From positions 62,001-126,000 of the forward strand of contig NZ_JAIMID010000012.1 in NCBI RefSeq assembly GCF_019966535.1: a stretch of 64,000 nucleotides of DNA, given 5' to 3'. The notes beneath the pieces were generated by a model. It did no database searches. It was not told the DNA's origin and saw only the letters and a list, made by a program, of their open reading frames with translations. The position numbers and the translations under genes are program-made. How positions within the stretch are numbered: position 1 is the first letter of the stretch; every line of letters starts with the position of its first letter. The stretch is from Mesobacterium pallidum (GTDB taxonomy: Bacteria > Pseudomonadota > Alphaproteobacteria > Rhodobacterales > Rhodobacteraceae). Shown piece after piece: positions 45,507 through 54,836 of the stretch.

Positions 45507-46478
45507 TCAGCTTCCGGCCGCCTCTCTCCAATAACGTTCCGCACCTGGATGATAGGGTATACCGGTCTCGATTGTGGCGACGGCATCGGCGGCGATGTCG
45601 TAATCCGCAAGCTGCGGCCAGGCTTCGACCAGCAGGTCCATGTTCTGGTGGATGCTGCGAGCGATGTCATAGGCGCTCTGGTCATCCATGACGCCGGTGC
45701 GGGTCAGGAAGAAGACGTTGAGCTTGGGTACCCGCATTTCCTCGGATCCCGGAATAAGCCCTGCGGGAAGAGTCGTGAAACCGACGCCCTCCATGGCTTC
45801 TGTCGCCGCTTTCTCCTGCTCTTCGGTGAAGCCGATCAACCGCATCTTGGTGCTTGTCATCAACTCTTGCAGGGTTGCATCGACAGAGTTTGCGGCCCCG
45901 TATTTGCTATAACCGATGATCTGGCGGTTCTTGATGCCTTCCACCGCGTCGCCAACGGCGCCATGCACCAGGTCCGCGTTGATATCGAACATGGACAGGA
46001 CACCGGTCGTCAACGTCTCGGCCGCCGATCCGCGGATGCCGGGATTGAACTTCTTTCCGTCCAGTTCGTCCAGCGTCGTCACACCAGACTCTTCGGTGAC
46101 CGCGATCAGCAGGATCGAGGCGCTGTAAGGATAAAGCGCAACCGTATCTGGGATTGCGTTACCTTCGAACTTGCCGGTCCCGTTTCTGGCGGAGATCAGA
46201 ATGTCGGTGGTGGCAAGCCCAAGGTCGATCTCGTCGCGCGCCAGCCGCAGCACATTGTCCACGCTGGCCCCGGTTTCGATCACGCTGACATTGGTGCCTT
46301 CCATGCCGGTCTCGATCGCCTTGCTCATCGCAACCGAAATGGTGAAATGGCTCGACGTCGGGCTGGTCGTGCCCATCGTGAGATCCTTGGCAGATGCCGC
46401 GCCGCCAAGGGCTATCGCGCCCATGGCCGCGATAGCACCCACCGCCGCCCGGTATCCGGTCAACTTGCGTTGGATCAT
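45507..46478 (-). CDS. TAXI-family TRAP substrate-binding protein
   Basis: 323-residue periplasmic binding protein with an export signal ending near GGAASAKDL. TMGTTSPTSSHFTISVAMS and ETGASVDNVLRLARDEIDLG are typical of TAXI proteins, in which the N-terminal lobe resembles GltI-type receptors. It delivers solute to the fused permease downstream. It follows the CoA-transferase pair by 45 bases in the same operon. Confidence 0.92.
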   Translation of the reverse strand: MIQRKLTGYRAAVGAIAAMGAIALGGAASAKDLTMGTTSPTSSHFTISVAMSKAIETGMEGTNVSVIETGASVDNVLRLARDEIDLGLATTDILISARNGTGKFEGNAIPDTVALYPYSASILLIAVTEESGVTTLDELDGKKFNPGIRGSAAETLTTGVLSMFDINADLVHGAVGDAVEGIKNRQIIGYSKYGAANSVDATLQELMTSTKMRLIGFTEEQEKAATEAMEGVGFTTLPAGLIPGSEEMRVPKLNVFFLTRTGVMDDQSAYDIARSIHQNMDLLVEAWPQLADYDIAADAVATIETGIPYHPGAERYWREAAGS

Positions 46479-46523
46479 TTTATCCTCCCGTTTTTGCCTT
46501 TAAAGTAACGTCAGCCCGGTCGC

Positions 46524-47291
46524 TTAAGCACGCAGGGCCCCCGATGTATCGATCCGCTCTCTCAGAACGCGCAATTCTTCCTCCGTTGGTGGCCGCGTTT
46601 GCGGCACCTCGCCTCTGATCGCCAGATCGAACCCCGTATGACGCTGGACCTCTTCGGGCGTATTTCCCGCATGCACCGATTTCAGTCGCATTCGCAGCGT
46701 CGTCTTGTCGAAATCCATAACCGCTCGCGGTGTCACCACCAGGCGCGGTCCTTCATTGACCAGCCCGGCGTCGCGTTTCGCGGCAGGCCCGGACAGATGT
46801 CCGGGTATTGTGATGAAATCGACCGTTTCCACAAAGTTTCGCGCCGTATGCACGGTGGGGCAAATGTAATACCGCGACGAGGTGTGGCAGTATGACAGGT
46901 TTGCTGCCCCCGGCCCGCGCATCTTTGGTGCGTGCAGCGTGCCGCCGACGTGGTGCAGGTTGATGTTGCCGTACACATCGTGCTGCAAGCCACTGTGAAA
47001 GAAAAAATCCAGCCCGTGATGGCTGTGGCCGAACAACTCGATAAAGGTCTCGGCGGCCTCGCAGCGGCCGAGCGCACGATCGTCCAGCATCGACGGATAC
47101 AAACGCCCCGGCTCGGGGTTGAAGAACATCTCGCCGCCGACCGTCAGGTTCGGTGCATGCAGCTCGCGGGCTAGCGCAATGGCCGCCATCGGCACCAACG
47201 CGGCTGCACCCGCCGCACCCAGTTCTCCGTCGGCCAGATCGCGGGCCAACACGACGACCATCTGTTCAATTGGGGAAACCGCTGCACTCAT
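46524..47291 (-). CDS. Type I CoA-transferase family, subunit B
   Basis: 255-residue beta subunit of the GctB/IpdB type. HAPNLTVGGEMFF aligns with the segment that holds the catalytic Glu: the Glu seems present but the usual Ser/Asn-Gly after it is Met-Phe. HSGLQHDVYGNINLHHVGG and RPGPGAANL-like segments are family marks. Members either transfer CoA between acids or, in the IpdAB branch, hydrolyse ring C-C bonds of steroid intermediates. The altered motif leaves both open. ATGA overlap with subunit A. Confidence 0.82.
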   Translation of the reverse strand: MSAAVSPIEQMVVVLARDLADGELGAAGAAALVPMAAIALARELHAPNLTVGGEMFFNPEPGRLYPSMLDDRALGRCEAAETFIELFGHSHHGLDFFFHSGLQHDVYGNINLHHVGGTLHAPKMRGPGAANLSYCHTSSRYYICPTVHTARNFVETVDFITIPGHLSGPAAKRDAGLVNEGPRLVVTPRAVMDFDKTTLRMRLKSVHAGNTPEEVQRHTGFDLAIRGEVPQTRPPTEEELRVLRERIDTSGALRA

Positions 47292-48226
47292 TCGTTCCGT
47301 GCCTCGGCTTCGAGCACGGCGAAATACCCGGCTCCCCCGACCGCTTCGATGTAGTCGCTCTGGTTTTTCGGTCCGGTCACATGGCGGGCGATATAGGTGT
47401 CCAGCCCCGTGCTGTCGCCGGTCCGGGCGGCATCCCCCAGATCGGCGTAGGCGTCGATATGGTCCTCGTCCATCGCATAGTTGGGAAAGCTCGCGGTTGG
47501 GTGCGCGCCATAGGGCACCTCGACCACGGCATCGACATAATAAGACGGCACGGTAACCCGCGAGGGATCGTCCAGAACGACCTCGTCCGGCACGATCCGG
47601 TCCACGCTGGCAATGACCATGTCAGACGCGCGTGCCATCAGCTGATCGGCGTAGACCATCGTGCTGAGATGGCGCAGGTTTCCCCAACGGTCGGCTTCCT
47701 GCGCGTGCAAGAACGTCACTCTGGGGCGGATCGGCCCGACGGCGTGAATACGGCGGCCGGAGAACGGGCAGTCGATTTCGTGCAAAAGCGGGTTGTGCTT
47801 CAGAACGTCCGATCCGCGCAGCGCGTCGATTGGCTGGAACGGCACGCCATGAGCCGACGCCATCAGCCCGCCCACCACGGTCAGCGCATCCAGCGCGTGC
47901 GCGGTCACCTGCCCTGCCTCGACCGCGCGGCGGAAATTGGGGCAAAGCCGGTTTTCCAGCGTAACGCCGGGAATAAAGACCTGTGCGACCGCGCCTGCCG
48001 CAATCATCAGGTCGACATCATACCCCGCGCCCGGCGAGGAATACACATGCAGACCATCTGCGCCCGCGGCCAGCAACGCGCGCACCAGTGCGACAGGGCG
48101 GCTTTGCTTGAACAGACCACCGAGACAAAGCTCGGGGCGTTCTTCCAAAGCGCCTCGTGCCAGCCGGGCTGCGTCTTGCAGGCCTGTGACCTTGCTGCGA
48201 CGTGTGGGTTTCGCTTGGCCTTCCAT
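47288..48226 (-). CDS. Type I CoA-transferase family, subunit A
   Basis: 312-residue alpha subunit (GctA/IpdA type). ELCLGGLFKQSRPVALVRALLAAGADGLHV covers the Gly-rich oxyanion-hole loop and SPGAGYDVDLMIAAG the next conserved block. ATG 48226 is preferred; GTG 48241 would add 5 residues. A CACATATGTG palindrome lies 96 bp upstream, so a promoter probably stands here and the operon runs subunit A, subunit B, TAXI, fused permease. Confidence 0.85.
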   Translation of the reverse strand: MEGQAKPTRRSKVTGLQDAARLARGALEERPELCLGGLFKQSRPVALVRALLAAGADGLHVYSSPGAGYDVDLMIAAGAVAQVFIPGVTLENRLCPNFRRAVEAGQVTAHALDALTVVGGLMASAHGVPFQPIDALRGSDVLKHNPLLHEIDCPFSGRRIHAVGPIRPRVTFLHAQEADRWGNLRHLSTMVYADQLMARASDMVIASVDRIVPDEVVLDDPSRVTVPSYYVDAVVEVPYGAHPTASFPNYAMDEDHIDAYADLGDAARTGDSTGLDTYIARHVTGPKNQSDYIEAVGGAGYFAVLEAEARNE

Positions 48227-48321
48227 CGTTGGGCGTGCCACTCCGATAGTGATTGCGCTGACCCATCCTAGTTGACGCTATGGGGTCCATCACCTTCCGA
48301 CTAGCGCAAAGCCTGATCGAA

Positions 48322-48331
48322 CACATATGTG
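48322..48331. promoter_or_regulatory. CACATATGTG palindrome upstream of the CoA-transferase/TAXI operon
   Basis: Perfect 10-bp palindrome in the 146-base gap between the transporter stop (48373) and subunit A, 96 bp before the ATG. Flanks (TTTC on one side, TTCGA on the other, minus-strand view) match the copy at 50228-50237. Proposed regulator-binding site. Confidence 0.6.
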
Positions 48332-48372
48332 GAAATGCTTGCGCCCGGTTCCTGACAGGCAATTGAGACCGG

Positions 48373-49800
48373 TCAGAACCACCCTGCCGCGACACCGCCG
48401 CCAACGATGAGCGTGATGAGGAGGATGCTCGCAACACCGAAGATCCCGTTCCACCGCAAGCCGATGGTCAGCGGCCGCTCGCCCACGATGGAGGAGGCGT
48501 AGACCACCGCCGTGATGGCCGGTCCCATGCAGATGATGCTGCTCCAGCCACCAGCCAGTGCAAGGCCCAGAGCAAGCGGCGACAAACCTTCCACGCCGAC
48601 GCGGTTGACCACCTCTGCCAGCAGGACCACCGAGATCATCGGATGCACGCCCAGCAGCCCCGTCAGAAACACCGTCATGATCAACAGCACGACGGTCAGC
48701 ACAGGCCGCGTTGCGATCCAGCCAAGATGGTCGGCAATCCATTCGACCGGAACGACCTCCAGCGCGACGAGGCCGATGAACCCCGCCGACGCGATGACGC
48801 TCATTTCGGTCGCGAAACCCGGTGCCTGGGTCACAAACCGGCGCGATATACCGGCAAGGCTGCCACTGCCGCTGCGCATAACCGACCAGAGCAGCGCATA
48901 GATCGGCACGATGGTGATCAGGACGGTCTGGAAACTGTACTGGGTCAACCGGTCCAGCGTGACCACGGCGGCGCCCAAAAAAAGCACATGCCCGGACACG
49001 ATCAGGACGGCCCAGGGGCTCCAGTCCGGCAAGTCACCGCTCAGGGCCGGTGCCCGGCCGCGCGCCGAGGGCGGGCGCCACCATTCCACCGTGTCGAACA
49101 GCCATCCCAGAAGAAACAGAATCCCGGCCAGAGCAATCCCGTAAGGCGCCAGGGTCGTCCATTCGAGCCCCGGTATTGTGAGAATCATCAGATTGAGAGC
49201 GATTCCGAACGGCGTCCAGAACGCGATCGAGGAAAACCCCCGCATACAGGCGCTCACCATCCTGCGCTTGCGAGCCTGGAACACGAATTCGTCCATCTCG
49301 TGCCGATGCGCCGCCAGCCCTTTCATTATGATCTCCAGCATCACCCCAAGCCCGCCGAGATTTAGAAGCACCCCGAACAGATGCCCGCCCGCACCCAGAG
49401 AGGCGTAGCGACGGGTCGGCGGCTGCAGTGTCAGGAATTCACCGGCAACCTCGACAATCGGGTCTTGGGTGGCCGCGATGCGCAGGAAGGCGACAGCCGT
49501 CAGCAGAGCGGACAGGAACACGACGCGCCCCGCCGCCTGGACGAAGATGCCGGGGTCGATTCCATTGGCCAGCGCCAGAAGGGCGATCGCGAGCGAGAAG
49601 AAAAGCAGCACCCATCCGACACGGGCGATGTAGCGGGACGAAATGGCAAGATAGATGCAGAAAAACGGCGCGGCAGCGATGGACGCGACGGCGGAGGGCA
49701 AGACACCCTGAATGATGGCAGCGCCAAGACAAATCAGCAGACAAATGGCCGTAAACCTGTTGCGCTTGCCGGAACGTTTCAGGCGCTCGACAGGCGACAT
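48373..49800 (-). CDS. Polytopic membrane protein, predicted transporter
   Basis: 475 residues with roughly ten to twelve hydrophobic spans and a short cytoplasmic start. I do not recognise the exact family; Gly-rich segments such as GVHPMISVVLLAEVV and LALAGGWSSIICMGPAITAVV recall large permeases of the ion-transporter superfamily. The context suggests uptake or efflux of a carboxylate. A run of seven G (C7 at 49804-49810) serves as ribosome site 3 bases from the ATG. It diverges from the MmgE/PrpD operon. Confidence 0.7.
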   Translation of the reverse strand: MSPVERLKRSGKRNRFTAICLLICLGAAIIQGVLPSAVASIAAAPFFCIYLAISSRYIARVGWVLLFFSLAIALLALANGIDPGIFVQAAGRVVFLSALLTAVAFLRIAATQDPIVEVAGEFLTLQPPTRRYASLGAGGHLFGVLLNLGGLGVMLEIIMKGLAAHRHEMDEFVFQARKRRMVSACMRGFSSIAFWTPFGIALNLMILTIPGLEWTTLAPYGIALAGILFLLGWLFDTVEWWRPPSARGRAPALSGDLPDWSPWAVLIVSGHVLFLGAAVVTLDRLTQYSFQTVLITIVPIYALLWSVMRSGSGSLAGISRRFVTQAPGFATEMSVIASAGFIGLVALEVVPVEWIADHLGWIATRPVLTVVLLIMTVFLTGLLGVHPMISVVLLAEVVNRVGVEGLSPLALGLALAGGWSSIICMGPAITAVVYASSIVGERPLTIGLRWNGIFGVASILLITLIVGGGVAAGWF

Positions 49801-50309
49801 CTGCCCCCCCTTTTCCGAAGGCGCTCGTTGTGTCTGTGACGCAACGGCAGATGCGGTCTTTCATGGCACGACGGCGGAAATGCGATGCCGACAATTTCCC
49901 ATTCACAGGCAAGGACACACAAGGTGCTCATCTTGTCGGCGCAGGGCGGACTAGCCCGGATTTGTGGTGGCACTGACCGCCTTGGTTCCGGGCCTCCGAG
50001 GATACATCGTCTGGCGGTCAATGACACAACGATGCCTCGAAATGTCTCTCCGCACATGCGTGCTTGTCTGCCCGACTTTTCACGCCGATACCCTCAACCA
50101 CGTCTGTTCTTCTTTCCGAAGTTCTACGGTCACGTCCAACGCCCGATCCTGCACGGAAACAGAGGAAGGATGAGCACCCAGAATATCCAACGGCAGCAAG
50201 GATCACAACGCAAGCATCCCGCTCCAACACATATGTGCGAAAGAGTGGGGCCGAGAGTTGATAGCGCCCGCCTTGATGAGGCAATATGCAGTGTCAGAGA
50301 AAGAAGTGG
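49801..50309. promoter_or_regulatory. 509-base divergent regulatory region with CACATATGTG at 50228-50237
   Basis: The longest gene-free stretch of the window lies between the membrane transporter (leftward) and MmgE/PrpD (rightward). The perfect palindrome CACATATGTG at 50228-50237 is 73 bp before the MmgE/PrpD start. The rest has only short frames with no recognisable protein. An unrecognised small RNA cannot be excluded. Confidence 0.6.
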
Positions 50310-51740
50310 ATGATCAGCGATTTCACCATCCGTTTGTCGCGGTTCGTCGCCGCGCCGCACCGGCTGAGCGTTGCAGACGCCGAGCAGGCCGCGCTTTGCG
50401 TTGAGGATACCATAGCCGCCATCTATGGCGGGTGGCATGAACCGGTGGTTCGCCGGCTGGCGGCGCTTGACGCGGGCGGACCGGCAGTCCCGGCAGGAGC
50501 TGCTGAAGGTGGCAGTCCCGAACAGGCCGCGTTCCTGAACGCGGTTGCCGGTCATGCGCTCGATTTCGACGATGTCCATACGGTCAGCGTCACCCATCCC
50601 AGTGTTGTAATCGTGTCGGCGCTGCTGGCCACCGTGGATGTCCGGCCGGACACGGCCGGCCGCATTGCCCCCGCGCTTGCGGTCGGAACAGCCGTCAATG
50701 TCGCGCTCGGTCAGATCCTGGGTTTTGGCCACTACAACAAGGGCTGGCACGCAACGTCGACCATCGGGGTTCTGGCATCGGCGGCAGCGGTCGCGCATCA
50801 GCTTGGGCTCGACGACGACGCAGTCCGCAACGCCCTGTCCCTGGCCGCGTCGCTGGCCGGGGGAATGCAGATCAATTTCGGCGCCATGGCGAAACCGATC
50901 CAGGCCGGAAACGCCGCCCTTGTCGGATTGCGGGCCACCCGGATGGCCGAGGCCGGCATCACGGGCGCCCCGGACATCTTCGCGGCGCGCGGCTTCTTCG
51001 ACCTTTATGCCGGCCCGGACGGGATTGCGGCCGACCCCGCAGCGGTGGAACCGCGGATCGATCTGGGCACGGTGTCCCGCAAGCTGTATCCCTGCTGCTA
51101 CCTCACCCACAGGATGATCGCCGCCGGGCGGCACCTTCACGCCGAACGCGGCGGCGAGGCGGTGCCCGAAGGATCGGTGATTGAAATGACAGTGCCCGAA
51201 AGCGTCATGGTCCCGTTGCATGTCACCGACCCCAAAGATGGAATGCAGGCCAAGTTCTGTGCCGCCTATACGCTCGCCGTGGCCCTGCAGCAGGGCCAGG
51301 TCGGGCTGGTGGATTTCGAAGGGGACAGCCCCCATCGCCCCGCGGTGCGCCGGCTTATGGACATGGTGCATATCCAAACCATGCCGGAAGCGGGGCGGGA
51401 TCACGCTGGCGTGGACCATGGGACGGTCCATGTCCGCCTGCGCAAAGGGAACGTAACCCTGGCCGAAACCTCGGTCGCGGCGCACCCCGGCTCTCCCTCG
51501 GATCCGGCAACCCCTGCCGCGATCGGCGACAAAATCGCCGATTGCCTCGGAAAATATCGCAGGGACGGGGGCGCGGCGCCCTCTGCCAGTGCGTTCCGCC
51601 GGGATCTGCGCACGCGGCTGCATCTGCCGCCACTGCGAGAGGCGTCGGCCCCCGACGGGCAAAAAAACCATGCGCGGCAGGACAAGCCCGTGAAGGAAAT
51701 GTCCAGCGCCGATCAAACACCGTCTGAAAGGACCGTCTGA
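50310..51740 (+). CDS. MmgE/PrpD family protein
   Basis: 476-residue protein of the family that includes 2-methylcitrate dehydratase and cis-aconitate decarboxylase. ALDFDDVH and GWHATSTIG near residue 150 are the family motifs, and PCCYLTHR follows later. Reactions in the family remove water or CO2 from tricarboxylate-like acids without an iron-sulfur cluster. About 45 extra polar residues stand at the C-terminus. ATG 50310 follows AGAAAGAAG. Its stop overlaps the next start (TGATG). Confidence 0.87.
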   Translation: MISDFTIRLSRFVAAPHRLSVADAEQAALCVEDTIAAIYGGWHEPVVRRLAALDAGGPAVPAGAAEGGSPEQAAFLNAVAGHALDFDDVHTVSVTHPSVVIVSALLATVDVRPDTAGRIAPALAVGTAVNVALGQILGFGHYNKGWHATSTIGVLASAAAVAHQLGLDDDAVRNALSLAASLAGGMQINFGAMAKPIQAGNAALVGLRATRMAEAGITGAPDIFAARGFFDLYAGPDGIAADPAAVEPRIDLGTVSRKLYPCCYLTHRMIAAGRHLHAERGGEAVPEGSVIEMTVPESVMVPLHVTDPKDGMQAKFCAAYTLAVALQQGQVGLVDFEGDSPHRPAVRRLMDMVHIQTMPEAGRDHAGVDHGTVHVRLRKGNVTLAETSVAAHPGSPSDPATPAAIGDKIADCLGKYRRDGGAAPSASAFRRDLRTRLHLPPLREASAPDGQKNHARQDKPVKEMSSADQTPSERTV

Positions 51741-52798
51741 TGGAATCGATGATTCATGACATGGCAGAGCGACTGTTCCGCGACCATGTCACCCACCGCA
51801 TGCGCGAAGACGCCGCCTCGGGACAATGCCCCGAGGCGCTCTGGACGCAGATCGAGGAGGCAGGGTTAACCATGGCGCTGGTGCCAGAGGACGCAGGCGG
51901 TTTCGGCGTGCCACCGGCCGAGGCGCTCGGTCTTGTGCGTATTGTCGGGGCGCATGGCCTGCCCTTGCCTCTGGCTGAAACCCTGATCGCAAACGCCGTT
52001 CTGGCGGCCGCGAATATGGCCCTTCCCGGTGGCAGGCTGACCATCGCCGAAGGCGAAGCGCTGCGGTTGGAACGGCGCGGCAAGAAGATCCATGCGAGCG
52101 GGCATCTGACACTGGTGCCCTTTGCCCGCTGGGCGAACCGGATCGTGACCATTGGCGTCCTGGACGGTGTCGATCACGTCCTGTCCCTGCCGGTGAAGGA
52201 TCTGATCGTTGACCCGGCGCAGGATTTTGCCGGGATGCCACGCGACGACATCGAACTCGATTATACCCTGACAGAGACCGATGTCACCCCCTTGCCACGA
52301 CCCGTGGGAGGGATGCGCGGGCTTGGTGCACTTATCCGCAGTCTTGCCACCACCGGGGCGATGGAGACCATCCTGAAGATGAGCGTTCAATACGCCAACG
52401 ACCGGGTGCAGTTCGGACGGCCAATCGGCAGGTTCCAGGCGATCCAGCACAATCTTGCGACAATGGCCGGAGAAACCGCAGCCTCGCGCACGGCCGCCGA
52501 GATGGCGGCCGGCAGCTATGACACACCGGCCTTTGCGCTGGCCGTTGCCGCCGCCAAGGCCCGCGCCGGAGAAGCGGCCGAGAAGGTCGGGGCCCTGGCC
52601 CACCAGATTCACGGGGCCATCGGTTATACCCAGGAACACGCGCTTCACCATTTCACCAAACGGATTTGGGGCTGGCGTGACGAGTTCGGCACCGAGCTTG
52701 ACTGGACCAGGGAACTTGGGCGGGCCGCCCTGTCGAGCCCCCACGACACCTTCTGGCATTTCATCACAGACAGCGCTGCAAAAGGGACCCAGGCATGA
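51740..52798 (+). CDS. Acyl-CoA dehydrogenase, non-catalytic (beta) subunit type
   Basis: 352-residue acyl-CoA dehydrogenase-fold protein with a shortened middle domain. RVQFGRPIGRFQAIQHNLA is the family dimer helix and QIHGAIGYTQEHALHH the C-terminal region. No Glu is found at either known base position. With the next gene, overlapping by 4 bases, it forms a pair like the alpha/beta dehydrogenases (ChsE1-ChsE2, FadE26-27) of steroid side-chain breakdown, where only one partner is catalytic. Confidence 0.85.
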   Translation: MESMIHDMAERLFRDHVTHRMREDAASGQCPEALWTQIEEAGLTMALVPEDAGGFGVPPAEALGLVRIVGAHGLPLPLAETLIANAVLAAANMALPGGRLTIAEGEALRLERRGKKIHASGHLTLVPFARWANRIVTIGVLDGVDHVLSLPVKDLIVDPAQDFAGMPRDDIELDYTLTETDVTPLPRPVGGMRGLGALIRSLATTGAMETILKMSVQYANDRVQFGRPIGRFQAIQHNLATMAGETAASRTAAEMAAGSYDTPAFALAVAAAKARAGEAAEKVGALAHQIHGAIGYTQEHALHHFTKRIWGWRDEFGTELDWTRELGRAALSSPHDTFWHFITDSAAKGTQA

Positions 52799-53943
52799 CC
52801 CTCACCGCTTTTTCTCCCCCCCCGCCCGGCGCCGACTATGACGACCTCCGGCAAGAGGTCCGCGCGTTCCTGGCCGACGAACTGGCCGATTTCCCGCCCA
52901 TAAAACGCGCGCAGTCGTGGAATGGGTTCAGCCGTGATTTTTCACGAAAGCTGGCGCAGCGCGGCTGGGTCGGCATGACCTTCCCAAAGGAATACGGCGG
53001 CCACGCGCGCAGCGCGCTTGAGCGGTATGTCGTGTCCGAAGAGCTACTGGCCGCCGGTGCCCCGGTGATTTCGCACTGGATCGCAGATCGGCAGAGCGGT
53101 CCGCTCATACTTGCCAAGGGCACCGACGATCAGAAACGCCGGATCGTGCCGCGCATCGCCGCGGGCGAACTGTGTTTCTGCATCGGGATGAGCGAGCCGG
53201 ATTCCGGCTCGGACCTGGCGGCGACGCGCACGATGGCCACCGAGGTCGACGGGGGGTTCCGGATCAACGGCACGAAGGTCTGGACGACCTATGCGCATGT
53301 CGCCGATTACATGATCCTGTTCTGCCGCACCGGCAAGAGCGACGACCGCCACGGCGGGATGAGCCAATTTCTGGTCGATCTCAAGGCCACCGACAACATT
53401 CAGATCACCCCGATCATCGACTTGGGCGGTGAGCATCATTTCAACCAGGTGGTATTCGACGATACCTTTTTGCCCTCCGATGCGCTGCTGGGCGAAAAGG
53501 GCGAGGGCTGGTCGCAGGTCATGAGCGAACTGGCGTTCGAGCGCAGCGGCCCCGAGCGGTTCCTGTCGTCGTTTGCCCTGATCGAGGAACTGATCCGATT
53601 GCTGCGCGACGACGCAACCGAAGCGCAGCAGGCCGAGATTGGCCGTTTGTCCGCGCATCTGATGGTGCTGCGGCAGATGTCACGATCGGTGGCCGGAATG
53701 TTGAACGAAGGAGAGAACCCGTCACTTCAGGCTGCCATTGTCAAGGATCTGGGAGCGCTTTTCGAACAGGACATTCCGCGCCTGGCCCGAAGTCTTGTGT
53801 CGCGCCCGGCGGTGCCTGGCGGGAGCGATAGCTATGCGGCTGTTCTGGCGTATACCGAACTCGCCGTTCCGTCGTTTTCGTTGCGCGGCGGCACACGCGA
53901 AATTCTTCGCGGTATCATTGCGCGGGGACTCGGACTGAGATGA
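52795..53943 (+). CDS. Acyl-CoA dehydrogenase, catalytic (alpha) subunit type
   Basis: 382-residue dehydrogenase with GMSEPDSGSDLAATR for FAD/substrate contact. The EGT position is Gly (RGGTREIL), but the Glu of LAFER lies at the isovaleryl-type base position. It should supply the active site of the heteromer with the preceding protein. A run of eight C (52816-52823) lies in codons 8-10. It ends 41 bases before a convergent IclR gene. Confidence 0.88.
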   Translation: MTLTAFSPPPPGADYDDLRQEVRAFLADELADFPPIKRAQSWNGFSRDFSRKLAQRGWVGMTFPKEYGGHARSALERYVVSEELLAAGAPVISHWIADRQSGPLILAKGTDDQKRRIVPRIAAGELCFCIGMSEPDSGSDLAATRTMATEVDGGFRINGTKVWTTYAHVADYMILFCRTGKSDDRHGGMSQFLVDLKATDNIQITPIIDLGGEHHFNQVVFDDTFLPSDALLGEKGEGWSQVMSELAFERSGPERFLSSFALIEELIRLLRDDATEAQQAEIGRLSAHLMVLRQMSRSVAGMLNEGENPSLQAAIVKDLGALFEQDIPRLARSLVSRPAVPGGSDSYAAVLAYTELAVPSFSLRGGTREILRGIIARGLGLR

Positions 53944-53983
53944 TCCCGCCTGCGGAATGACAACAACGGCGGGCGGCACACGT

Positions 53984-54802
53984 CTAGTGCCGGCCGGTTT
54001 CCCCAACCTCCGAACGATAGCCGAGTGCTCGGGAGAGCTGTTCAGCGGCCGTTTTGGCAGCGGCAACATATCGCTTCTTGTTACGCTTGGCGCGCTCCAG
54101 AGGAGCACCAATCACCAATGCTCCTGCCAAGTGTCCGTCGGCGCGAAAGACCGGAACCCCGAACCCCGCTGCATCTACATGCGCGGTTCCAGCTGTACTG
54201 GAATACCCGGTTTTGCGAATCTCCGAAATTAACCCGCGCAGTTCATTTTCATCGGTGATCGAATTAGGCGTCAGCGGCTTTAATTCAGTGCGCCGAAAAT
54301 AATCGTCCAGTTCCTGCTGCGTGTCAAAGGCCAGCATGACCAGCCCCGATGCCGAACAGAACAATGGCCGGTTGATCCCCTGTTGGGCGACATACCGAAC
54401 GGGCTGGGGGCTTTCGATGACCGACGAATAAATGACTTTCTCGCCGTCCCGGACAGCAAACAGGATGGTTTCACCGGTCTGGTTAACCACATCATTCATC
54501 ACCCCGCGCAGGACCGATTCGAACGGGTGGTTGGTCAGAATTGACTGGGCGAACTGAAAAATCCTCGGACCCAGAAAGTAATTGTCTTCCTCGCGCATCA
54601 GATACCCCTTCTCGGTGAGGGGCCGAAGCAGCACCAGCAAACTGCTCTTGGGGCAATCAATCGCGATGCTGAGTTCCGAAAGAGACATGTGACGTTTGCA
54701 GCGCGCCAAAAGATCGAACAACGCAAGGATACGCGTCAAGGACCGGGGCCCTTCCGATGTGCGCCCGGCGGCTTCGGCTGGGCCAGATTGCGCGGTTTTC
54801 AT
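53984..54802 (-). CDS. IclR-family transcriptional regulator
   Basis: 272-residue IclR protein; ATG 54802 is chosen because GGAG then lies 8 bases before it (ATG 54808 is too close). Winged helix: LTRILALFDLLARCKRH to CPKSSLLVLLRPLTEKGYL. Effector domain: RYVAQQGINRPLFCSASGLVML. It is the regulator nearest to the three CACATATGTG sites and the best candidate to bind them, though the IclR at 32388-33191 is not excluded. It follows a hotdog gene by 34 bases. Confidence 0.9.
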   Translation of the reverse strand: MKTAQSGPAEAAGRTSEGPRSLTRILALFDLLARCKRHMSLSELSIAIDCPKSSLLVLLRPLTEKGYLMREEDNYFLGPRIFQFAQSILTNHPFESVLRGVMNDVVNQTGETILFAVRDGEKVIYSSVIESPQPVRYVAQQGINRPLFCSASGLVMLAFDTQQELDDYFRRTELKPLTPNSITDENELRGLISEIRKTGYSSTAGTAHVDAAGFGVPVFRADGHLAGALVIGAPLERAKRNKKRYVAAAKTAAEQLSRALGYRSEVGETGRH

Positions 54803-54836
54803 AGTCATGTCTCCAGTGCCGCTATCCGGAACAGGC

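Noticed and set aside
49779..50057. Minus-strand frame of 92 codons in the long intergenic region
   Set aside because: No ribosome site, no family resemblance, Arg/Pro/Cys-rich composition typical of noise.
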